A stretch of DNA of 64,000 nt, taken from contig CAAFWV010000057.1 of assembly GCA_900766815.1 (NCBI GenBank), positions 1 to 64,000 of the forward strand. Reading direction: 5' to 3'. Position 1 is the stretch's first letter. Every line of letters starts with the position of its first letter. Of the stretch, positions 35,990 through 43,048 are shown piece by piece. The notes below the pieces were generated by a model. That model ran no database searches. It was not told the origin of the DNA and saw only the letters and a program-made list of their open reading frames with translations. The position numbers and the translations under genes were made by a program. The DNA is from Lachnospiraceae bacterium. Lineage in GTDB: Bacteria; Bacillota; Clostridia; Lachnospirales; Lachnospiraceae.

Positions 35990-37165
35990 ATGAAGGAATA
36001 TGAACAGATACTACAGAATATAATAGAAGCAGGGCTTAGGCTTAGGAAGGAAGGGCTGATTGTCCGAACCTGGGGTAATATTTCCGCACGTATAAATGAT
36101 ACGGAGTTTGCCATAACTCCAAGCGGAAGAGATTATTCAACTCTTACTACAGACGACCTTGTTATCGTCGATATCAAAACAGGTTCATATGATACTGGCA
36201 GGCGGCCCTCGGGGGAAGTCGGGCTTCACAGAGCCATATACGAGAAGCGAAGCGATACCGGCTTCATCATCCATACACACCAGGATTATGCGACAATCTT
36301 AAGTATCACAGGCGAGAACCTTGCAATAGATACTGATAATGAAATCTTCCCCTGTGCAAAATATGCCATCTGCTGCTCCGATACCCTTGCATCAAATGTA
36401 TCAAAATTACTGACAGAGTATCCCTCTGCACGGGGCGTTCTCTTAAAAGGGCATGGATTTGTGGCCCTGGGAAATGACATGGAGGGCGCTTTTGCCATAG
36501 CAAGGGAGGTAGAAGAAGCCGCCAAATTGAGATTCGAAGAAACCTGCGGAAGCATTATATCCGGCTCGACTAAGCAGATGAAGAAGGATTACGGGCGAAG
36601 CAGGCTCGATGAGGGCTTCGTTACACTTACTATAGGAAGCAGCAGCGCACACTGGCCCGTTGGATATGCTGCCAAGTCAGACAGGAAGGCAATTCCACGT
36701 AGGCTAAGGACGGCTGCACTGGTGCATGATGCTATATATTCAGGGAATCCGACAGTAAGGAATGTGAGACATCTTGTTAACGATGCCATACTTACCGTAA
36801 GCGGAACCGATAATGCTACCTTTAAGAAGGGCTTCAGACCCTACACTGATGACCAGGCGCAGCTTATCGGTGATAAATTATGTCTGATTAATCCTACCTT
36901 CATATTCGGAAAGCTTACAAACGAAGGAAAGCTTAAGCGGATCGCGGCAAACAGCAATGCCCTGCTGCTTAAGTCAGGTGGTGCACTTATTTGGAACGTG
37001 GGCACAGACGATGTCGATGCCTGCGAACGAATACTTACCAAGGGCTGCATGGCTGCCATATATGCAGCAGTAAGCGAAAATGCGTCAATAATACCGCGTA
37101 AGACAGCATCCAAAATGCGTGATATCTATATTAATTCATACTCAAAGCTGAAGAATGGAGAATAA
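35990..37165 (+). CDS. Class II aldolase/adducin protein with a degenerate second copy
   Basis: 391-residue protein. Residues about 1-210 are a class II aldolase domain with the metal-binding HTH (His95, His97), GHG (His155) and catalytic Glu76 (SGEVGLHRAIY). Such enzymes cleave or epimerise sugar phosphates, often releasing dihydroxyacetone phosphate. The remaining ~170 residues repeat the same fold: NALLLKSGGALIWNVGTDDVDACERIL aligns with GVLLKGHGFVALGNDMEGAFAIAREV, but the metal His residues are missing. The frame is open from 35861; ATG 35990 is used because the domain starts there, although no ribosome site precedes it. It is followed 1 nt later by a glycerol-1-phosphate dehydrogenase gene. 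Confidence 0.8.
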   Translation: MKEYEQILQNIIEAGLRLRKEGLIVRTWGNISARINDTEFAITPSGRDYSTLTTDDLVIVDIKTGSYDTGRRPSGEVGLHRAIYEKRSDTGFIIHTHQDYATILSITGENLAIDTDNEIFPCAKYAICCSDTLASNVSKLLTEYPSARGVLLKGHGFVALGNDMEGAFAIAREVEEAAKLRFEETCGSIISGSTKQMKKDYGRSRLDEGFVTLTIGSSSAHWPVGYAAKSDRKAIPRRLRTAALVHDAIYSGNPTVRNVRHLVNDAILTVSGTDNATFKKGFRPYTDDQAQLIGDKLCLINPTFIFGKLTNEGKLKRIAANSNALLLKSGGALIWNVGTDDVDACERILTKGCMAAIYAAVSENASIIPRKTASKMRDIYINSYSKLKNGE

Positions 37166-37166
37166 G

Positions 37167-38222
37167 ATGCCGGAGAAGAATATAGCAATACCCTCAATAT
37201 TAAAGGTTTCCAAGGGAACACTTAAGGATGTCGGAGAATATCTTGCAGGCGACGGACTGATGAATGCGGTTGTTTACTTCGGCAATGGACTTATAGATCT
37301 GTTTGGTGACACAGTCATGACATCGCTTAAGGAAGCCGGTGTCAGTGTACTCGAATACTGCGAACTGGATTCAGTCAATATAGATGATATCATAGACCTT
37401 GCATTCGGAATTAACAGCCATGCACAGGTAATACTCGGAATCGGTGGCGGCAAGGTAATAGATGCTGCAAAATATGCAGCTTATCTTAGAAAGCTGCCCT
37501 TCTTCAGTATACCTACCTCATCATCCAGTGACGGCTTCTCAAGCTCGAGTGCCTCTCTTCTGATTGACGGCAAGAGATATTCGGTTCCCGCCAAGATGGC
37601 CTACGGTATTATTGTTGATACTGATGTAATTAAGTCCGCACCCGACAAATTCATATATTCCGGTATCGGTGATATGGTATCGAAGATAACTGCCATCTAC
37701 GACTGGCAGTTCGAGGTAGCAAACGGTGTCGGCTCCATGGTTGATTCTGCCGTAATGGTAGCAAAGAAGGCCGTCAACAGCTTTGTCCGTACTCCATATG
37801 AGGATATTCATGATGATATTTTCTTAAGAGAGCTTCTGGATTCACTTGCAATGAGCGGTATTGCCAATGAGATAGCCGGCGGCAGCCTGCCGACAAGCGG
37901 AAGTGAGCATCTGATAAGTCATGCCCTTGACAAGATACTTGAGGTTCCGGGTCTTCACGGCATCCAGGTAGGTATTGCTACATATATAATGGCCGTTGTT
38001 CAGGATCACAGATATGAAAGAATCGATAAGGTATTTACCGATACGGGTTTCTGGGATTATGTTATGACCTTAGATATGAAGAGGGAGGACTTCATTAAGG
38101 CTATAGACATGGCGCCGTCAATCAAGCCCCACCGATATACCTTCCTTCATGTTGAGAAATACAGAGAAGCAGCCAAGGCGTTGCTTAGTACAGACGAAAA
38201 ATTAAGCCGGGTTTTAAAATAA
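37167..38222 (+). CDS. sn-Glycerol-1-phosphate dehydrogenase (AraM/EgsA type)
   Basis: 351-residue NAD(P)-dependent dehydrogenase of the iron-containing/dehydroquinate synthase fold that reduces dihydroxyacetone phosphate to sn-glycerol 1-phosphate. Signatures: GIGGGKVIDAAKYAA, FFSIPTSSSSDGFSSSSAS, and metal ligands Asp169 (GIGDMVSK), His248 (SGSEHLISH) and His264 (GLHGIQVG). An upstream in-frame ATG (37155) overlaps the aldolase, but ATG 37167 follows GGAG by 6 nt and starts 1 nt after the aldolase stop. The pair forms a two-gene operon with its own terminator. I saw no lipid-synthesis partner such as a PcrB-type prenyltransferase. Confidence 0.85.
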   Translation: MPEKNIAIPSILKVSKGTLKDVGEYLAGDGLMNAVVYFGNGLIDLFGDTVMTSLKEAGVSVLEYCELDSVNIDDIIDLAFGINSHAQVILGIGGGKVIDAAKYAAYLRKLPFFSIPTSSSSDGFSSSSASLLIDGKRYSVPAKMAYGIIVDTDVIKSAPDKFIYSGIGDMVSKITAIYDWQFEVANGVGSMVDSAVMVAKKAVNSFVRTPYEDIHDDIFLRELLDSLAMSGIANEIAGGSLPTSGSEHLISHALDKILEVPGLHGIQVGIATYIMAVVQDHRYERIDKVFTDTGFWDYVMTLDMKREDFIKAIDMAPSIKPHRYTFLHVEKYREAAKALLSTDEKLSRVLK

Positions 38223-38240
38223 ACCCGGCTTTTATTATTT
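38204..38240 (+). terminator. Terminator of the aldolase-G1P dehydrogenase operon
   Basis: 11-bp perfect stem AAGCCGGGTTT/AAACCCGGCTT (38204-38214, 38221-38231) followed by TTATTATT. The stop codon of the dehydrogenase lies in the loop and 3' arm. Confidence 0.9.
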
Positions 38241-38328
38241 GTTATTTGTTATTCTTATTATTATTTTGGTATTCATATTATTAAGATAGAGGCGGTTCAA
38301 AAGCTCTGGTTAGAAATCATCCGCCACT

Positions 38329-39357
38329 CTATTCTGCCCGCATAAGTCCGGCAATTCCAAAGCCTTTATTATCCTTAGGCAGTATCCACATACAACCATC
38401 GAACTCCTTGGTAGTGAAGCCGTCTCCTACTGTCAGAATAGGTCTCTTGCCCTGGTACCCCTCTTTTCCGTTCACATAATTGAAGACTCCTCTGTTGGCA
38501 CCGCCGTACCAGTCACAGGAATTACCGCTTTTATCTAATGTCATTATGTACATATTACTGTTGTAATATCCGTCCTGGAAGCTTCCGATTGCATTAAGAA
38601 GAGCATAATCCTTATCAAACTCTGCCTTCTCATATATGATATTCTCCTGACCTTCTCCGTTAGGATAATCATTGGTGAAGACTCCGGTGAAGGAATGCTC
38701 CTTCACTCCCTTTACTCCGTTCACGATTCCCGTATTATCAGGGAAGATTCTAAGCCAGGTACCGTTACCCTGCTTCTGTCCGTTGGTCCAGCCACCGAAA
38801 TAATAGGTATTATTGGCATATATTGCCAGGCCCTTGCCCGCAGGGAGTCCCTGTCCGTCTGTCTCTCCATAATAATAGAAGTCATTGGTACCCTTGAGTG
38901 AGTCTGTGATCTTTCTGTTTCTCTCAAGATTGATAAGATCATGCACCGCCTCGAGATTATAATCATCCCAATAATCATATATCTCCTTAAGTGCAGTCAT
39001 ATCACCCTCATAATACTGCATCTGACCCGGAGTATAGAAGGCCAGAAGCTCACCGTTCTTCGTATACTTCACATTCTTATTGTCCGAATCGTCATTAGTC
39101 CCGTCTGTATCGGTATTATCCTTGGAATCACCTGTGTTATCTTTACTATCGCCGGCGTTGTCTGTGTTGACCGGTTCGGTCTCTCCGTCTTTATTCTTCC
39201 AAGGGAATACCGAAGCCTTTTCATCCTCAAGTGCCTCTTCATTGCTGACTACGTTCTCGGTTTTGCCCTCACTGTTTCTTACAAATAAGAGCGCCACAGC
39301 ACCAACAACAAGTGCTATTAGTACAACAACACCCGCTATCACCAATGCCGGTGTCAT
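38329..39357 (-). CDS. Membrane-anchored MORN-repeat-like protein
   Basis: 342-residue protein with an N-terminal membrane segment (MTPALVIAGVVVLIALVVGA), an acidic Asp/Asn/Thr-rich linker with repeated GDSKDNT units (about 60-95), and an outside domain. The middle part carries MORN-like repeats (GLPAGKGLAIYANNTYYFGGWTNGQKQGNGTWLRI). The frame is open 33 nt earlier, but ATG 39357 has AGAGGAG 5 nt before it. MORN repeats are often membrane or scaffold modules; the function here is unknown. Confidence 0.6.
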   Translation of the reverse strand: MTPALVIAGVVVLIALVVGAVALLFVRNSEGKTENVVSNEEALEDEKASVFPWKNKDGETEPVNTDNAGDSKDNTGDSKDNTDTDGTNDDSDNKNVKYTKNGELLAFYTPGQMQYYEGDMTALKEIYDYWDDYNLEAVHDLINLERNRKITDSLKGTNDFYYYGETDGQGLPAGKGLAIYANNTYYFGGWTNGQKQGNGTWLRIFPDNTGIVNGVKGVKEHSFTGVFTNDYPNGEGQENIIYEKAEFDKDYALLNAIGSFQDGYYNSNMYIMTLDKSGNSCDWYGGANRGVFNYVNGKEGYQGKRPILTVGDGFTTKEFDGCMWILPKDNKGFGIAGLMRAE

Positions 39358-39491
39358 GGAATCTCCTCTTGTGTTCTTTTCGTTTCTCATAGGTCCGTCC
39401 TTATCCTGTTTAATATCTGTATTTTATTCCTGTACTTTGGCTTGTGTTTCCGTCCTTTGTCTTGTCTTTTATTCACAATCCTATGATAAGC

Positions 39492-40412
39492 CTAAGCCTG
39501 TCGAAGTACTCGGTTTATTGAATTGAGTACCTTCTTCTTATCCGCACTCCACATTGGAGCAACGAGTGTCCGCTTATCACCATCACCTGTTATTCTATGA
39601 ATAACAAGCTTATTATCAATAATCCTGACAGCCTTACCAATTACATCTGCATATTCTTCCATGGTAAGTGTCTCAAACAAACCGTTACGGAAATCTCTTT
39701 CAAGATCAGTTCCCCGTATTATATGAAGGAGCTGTAGCTTGATTCCAAACTGAAGCGGTCTGATTGCGTACTTAGCGGATACATCCTTAACCCATCTGAC
39801 GGTATCAAGCATATCATCCACAGTCTCTCCCGGCAGTCCAAGGATTACATGGGTTATTATGTGAAAGCAATGTTGACTCAATCGGTTAACGGCATCAATA
39901 TATTCATCGTTCTCATATCCGCGCCGAATATAACGTACGCTCTCTTCCTTAATCGTCTGAAGTCCGAGTTCAACCCATACCGGTTTTATCTGATTAATCT
40001 CAGACAGAAGATTAACAACCTCATCGTCTAGGCAGTCCGGCCTTGTGGCAATAGACAAGCCAACAACCTCATTAATATGAATTGCCTCCAAATATTTGCT
40101 TCTAAGGGTCTCAATACCGGCGTAGGTATTGGTGAAATTCTGAAAATATGCCATAATTCCCACTTTTTCACCCTTAGGAAGCTTACTCTTTATAAGCTCT
40201 GTACCCTGCTTAACCTGATCGGCAATTGAAAGCGTCGGATCAGAAGCAAAATCGCCGCTGCCTCTGCCGGAACAGAATATACATCCGCCTGTCCCCTTGG
40301 TTCCATCTCTGTTAGGGCAGGTAAATCCTCCGTCTATGGCCACTTTATATACTTTTCTTCCAAAGCACTCCCTGAAGTACCTGTTCGCCGAAATGTATTC
40401 CATACAAAGCAT
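39492..40412 (-). CDS. TIGR01212 family radical SAM protein
   Basis: 306-residue radical SAM enzyme of the YtqA/YhcC type. The cluster motif is the variant TCPNRDGTKGTGGCIFCSGRG, followed by the SAM-binding part (VGLSIATRPDCLDDEVVNLL) and WVELGLQTIKEESVRYI. Bacterial members of this family have no settled substrate. No clear ribosome site precedes the start, and a second ATG lies three codons in, so the start is uncertain by a few residues. Confidence 0.88.
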   Translation of the reverse strand: MLCMEYISANRYFRECFGRKVYKVAIDGGFTCPNRDGTKGTGGCIFCSGRGSGDFASDPTLSIADQVKQGTELIKSKLPKGEKVGIMAYFQNFTNTYAGIETLRSKYLEAIHINEVVGLSIATRPDCLDDEVVNLLSEINQIKPVWVELGLQTIKEESVRYIRRGYENDEYIDAVNRLSQHCFHIITHVILGLPGETVDDMLDTVRWVKDVSAKYAIRPLQFGIKLQLLHIIRGTDLERDFRNGLFETLTMEEYADVIGKAVRIIDNKLVIHRITGDGDKRTLVAPMWSADKKKVLNSINRVLRQA

Positions 40413-40488
40413 ACTAATGAATCGCTTTTGAATTGCTTTTTGTTATTCAATCCCTATTTTCGAATTAACTATATCACATCTGTATCAG

Positions 40489-40671
40489 TTAGGCACTCTT
40501 CTTATATTCGTTTTCATTGAATCTTAAGCTATTATTAAGCTTTGCTTCCTCTGAAGCCTCAAGAATATCGATTCTTAATGCCATAGCAAGAAAAAATATG
40601 GTTGCTGCTCCGAATATACACATTCCGATAAAAAGGATAAGTTTAATGATTGCAATAGTTCCAAGTCCCAT
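40489..40671 (-). CDS. Small one-span membrane protein (60 residues)
   Basis: Unknown small membrane protein: one long N-terminal hydrophobic segment (LGTIAIIKLILFIGMCIFG ...) and a short charged cytosolic tail. The ribosome site GGAGG lies 7 nt before the ATG, which supports a real gene. It stands alone between the radical SAM gene and the CPBP protease gene; nothing in the sequence says what it does. Confidence 0.6.
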   Translation of the reverse strand: MGLGTIAIIKLILFIGMCIFGAATIFFLAMALRIDILEASEEAKLNNSLRFNENEYKKSA

Positions 40672-40809
40672 CTTACGACCTCCGTTTACGACCTTAGACG
40701 AACCTTATTCTATCTGTATTCTTACGCTGATATCGTTCGTCATTATCCGTTTGTCATTTACTTACAGTCACAGACTACACCATAACATGTCCATTTTATC
40801 GTACTACTT

Positions 40810-40838
40810 TTACAAATCAGCCAAAAAACGTATAATAC
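40810..40838 (+). promoter_or_regulatory. Promoter of the CPBP gene, leaderless arrangement
   Basis: TTTACA, 16-bp spacer, TATAAT at 40831-40836, then ACAATC and the ATG at 40843. No ribosome site is present, so transcription probably starts at the start codon. Confidence 0.55.
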
Positions 40839-40842
40839 AATC

Positions 40843-41739
40843 ATGAATAATACGAAATTATCAACCTTCGAAAAGACCTGGGGAGTATTAATTCCCATAC
40901 TGGTATATAAGATATCGACTGCTTTTTTTACTATGGTACTGGCAGCCTTTACCGATGTGCTTTCGCGCCATGGTATTATTTCCGGCAAAATCTTAATGGA
41001 AAACAGCAGTTTCTTAAGTACATTTATAAGGGCCATATCCCTAACCTTAAGTATTGCTCTGCTGTTTCCTACATATGTAAGGACCATGCGTGCAAAACAA
41101 TACAACAATACCGAGTATACTGATAATACCGACGCAACAGCTTATTCATTCAACAGGTCAGTTATCATAAAGGACGCACGCAGCCTCTCATCCTATTTGA
41201 AACCTCTGCCGGCATTAATATCTGTTCTGTCGGGCATGAGCCTGGCATTATTCCTTAATATTCTGTTCTATACAACAGGCATTGTAAATATCAGTTCCTC
41301 CTTCAAAGAGGTAAGTTCAAGCCAGGCATCTACCGGTCTCCTTGCGGGGATAATTCTTTTCGGAATAATAACACCCGTCGCAGAAGAGCTTGTATTCAGG
41401 GGAATAGTTTTATCAAGACTTAATTTAGGTTTCTCAATAACGCCCGCTATCATCTTGTCAGCTCTCATGTTCGGAATATATCACGGCAACCTGGTTCAGG
41501 GCATTTACGGGACCTTAATGGGACTTCTTATCGGATATGTATACATAAAATATGACGCCCTTGTATACCCCATTCTGGTACACTCAGGCGCCAATATCCT
41601 AATTTTTATAATTACGAGCCTTCATCTGCCAATCAGCCTGACTGCCCGTTATGAAATTATGGGCATATCAGGTATCGTATTTTTGATAACATTCGTTTTC
41701 TTATATAACCAATTCTCGAAGAACAAAACCCTTCAGTAA
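40843..41739 (+). CDS. CPBP family intramembrane metalloprotease
   Basis: 298-residue membrane protease of the CAAX/Abi family with about eight hydrophobic segments. The catalytic motifs are TPVAEELVFRGIVLSRL (EExxxR), FGIYHGNLVQG and VHSGANI, in the usual order. These proteases take part in prenyl-protein processing, bacteriocin immunity or membrane quality control; the substrate here is unknown. The gene lacks a ribosome site and has a -10 box 6 nt before the ATG. It ends 2 nt from the stop of the convergent 56-residue gene. Confidence 0.85.
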   Translation: MNNTKLSTFEKTWGVLIPILVYKISTAFFTMVLAAFTDVLSRHGIISGKILMENSSFLSTFIRAISLTLSIALLFPTYVRTMRAKQYNNTEYTDNTDATAYSFNRSVIIKDARSLSSYLKPLPALISVLSGMSLALFLNILFYTTGIVNISSSFKEVSSSQASTGLLAGIILFGIITPVAEELVFRGIVLSRLNLGFSITPAIILSALMFGIYHGNLVQGIYGTLMGLLIGYVYIKYDALVYPILVHSGANILIFIITSLHLPISLTARYEIMGISGIVFLITFVFLYNQFSKNKTLQ

Positions 41740-41741
41740 AA

Positions 41742-41912
41742 CTAAATCATCGAATACTGTAGGAATTCATACTTTAATGCACAGCCTTCATATATTTCAG
41801 CAGGAAGCAGGGCTCTGGCTACAAGCTTAAGCTCTGCGGACTCAATATCCGTCCTTCTGAGATTGGCATAATCACCATCTATACTCACAACCTCATAATA
41901 CCAGGTCTCCAT
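41742..41912 (-). CDS. Small protein (56 residues), DUF3006-like
   Basis: Short frame with ATG at 41912 preceded by AGGAG at 6 nt, ending TAG at 41742-41744. The product begins METWYYEVVSIDGDYANLRR and continues with ELKLVARALLPAEIYEG, a pattern close to DUF3006 proteins (IDGDYA..., LP..I.EG...L). It starts 15 nt after the asnA stop, so it is a probable cotranscribed partner of asnA. Function unknown. Family assignment is from pattern only. Confidence 0.65.
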   Translation of the reverse strand: METWYYEVVSIDGDYANLRRTDIESAELKLVARALLPAEIYEGCALKYEFLQYSMI

Positions 41913-41927
41913 ATCGCTCTCCTTTTA

Positions 41928-42938
41928 TTACAACAGCAGGACGCCCTTAGACTCGCATTCCTTCACAACATCATCCGGCCAGAGTGAGCTCTGAACCTCT
42001 CCTATATGTGCCTTCCTAAGGAAGAACATACATATTCTTGACTGTCCGATTCCGCCGCCGATTGTATAAGGAAGCTCCTTCTCCAGAATGGCCTTCTGGA
42101 ACGGAAGAGTCGCTCTCTCCTCACAGCCTGCCTTCTTAAGCTGGCTTCTTAATGCATCCTCGTCCACTCTGATTCCCATGCTCGAAAGCTCAAGAGAGAT
42201 ATCCAGAACAGGATAATAAACAATAATGTCCGCATTAAGTGCCCAGTCATCATAGTCGGGAGCACGTCCGTCATGCTTCTCACCGGATGCTAAGATGTCG
42301 CCTATCTGCATAAGGCAAACTGCGCCCTTTTCCTTGGCAATCAGTTTCTCCCTCTCCTTGGGTGTGCAGTCAGGATACATATCCTCCAGCTCCTGTGTGG
42401 TAATAAAGAAGATATCCTGCGGCAGAATCTCTTCTATATAGTCATATCTTATTGCCATATACTTCTCAGTTTTGCGAAGAACCGAATAAATACAGCGTAC
42501 GGTAGACTTAAGAGTATCGATATTTCTGTCAGCCTTATCAATAATCTTCTCCCAGTCCCACTGATCCACATAGATAGAGTGAATATTATCCGTATCCTCA
42601 TCACGTCTGATGGCACTCATATCCGTATATAAGCCTTCTCCCACATTGAAGCCGTATTTCTTAAGTGCATATCTCTTCCACTTGGCAAGGCTGTGCACTA
42701 TCTCCGCCTGTCTTTCATTCTGCTCCCTGATTCCGAAGCTTACAGGTCTCTCAACACCGTTTAGGTTATCATTCAATCCCGACTCAGGTGTTACAAACAA
42801 CGGTGCAGACACACGCTGAAGGTTCATCCTCTCAGATAAAAGATTCTGGAAGAAATCCTTAACAGTCTTGATTGCGACCTGAGTATCATGAAGGTTGAGC
42901 GCTGACTCATATCCTTCCGGAACGTACAAGTTACTCAT
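41928..42938 (-). CDS. asnA: Aspartate--ammonia ligase
   Basis: Ammonia-dependent asparagine synthetase related to class II aminoacyl-tRNA synthetases. 336 residues equals the usual length. Signatures: SNLYVPEGYESALNLHDTQVAIKTVKDFFQNLL, TPESGLNDNLNGVERPV, LHSIYVDQWDWEK-like DNIHSIYVDQWDWEKII, and the C-terminal LPYTIGGGIGQSRICMFFLRKAHIGEVQ. The frame opens 30 nt upstream; ATG 42938 follows GAGG by 5 nt and matches the family start. Its leader contains a terminator-like hairpin between promoter and gene. Confidence 0.95.
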   Translation of the reverse strand: MSNLYVPEGYESALNLHDTQVAIKTVKDFFQNLLSERMNLQRVSAPLFVTPESGLNDNLNGVERPVSFGIREQNERQAEIVHSLAKWKRYALKKYGFNVGEGLYTDMSAIRRDEDTDNIHSIYVDQWDWEKIIDKADRNIDTLKSTVRCIYSVLRKTEKYMAIRYDYIEEILPQDIFFITTQELEDMYPDCTPKEREKLIAKEKGAVCLMQIGDILASGEKHDGRAPDYDDWALNADIIVYYPVLDISLELSSMGIRVDEDALRSQLKKAGCEERATLPFQKAILEKELPYTIGGGIGQSRICMFFLRKAHIGEVQSSLWPDDVVKECESKGVLLL

Positions 42939-42969
42939 ACTGTCCTCACTTTCTGCTATTCCCTGCATA

Positions 42970-43003
42970 TAAAATCAGGCGCCAAGGTATCACCTCAGCG
43001 CCT
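42970..43003 (-). terminator. Terminator-like hairpin in the asnA leader
   Basis: AGGCGC (42977-42982) with GCGCCT (42998-43003), extended inside by AGGT/ACCT, followed on the minus strand by GATTTTAT. It sits between a good promoter (43020-43048) and the asnA start 33 nt further on, and also serves the end of the dinG gene. Confidence 0.65.
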
Positions 43004-43019
43004 TCGCTAATACTTAGTT

Positions 43020-43048
43020 ATACTAACACTTATACTACCTTCGGTCAA
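43020..43048 (-). promoter_or_regulatory. SigA-type promoter of asnA
   Basis: Minus strand: TTGACC (43043-43048, inside the dinG 3' end), 17-bp spacer, TAGTAT (43020-43025). Transcription from here would pass through the hairpin at 42977-43003 before asnA. Confidence 0.55.
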
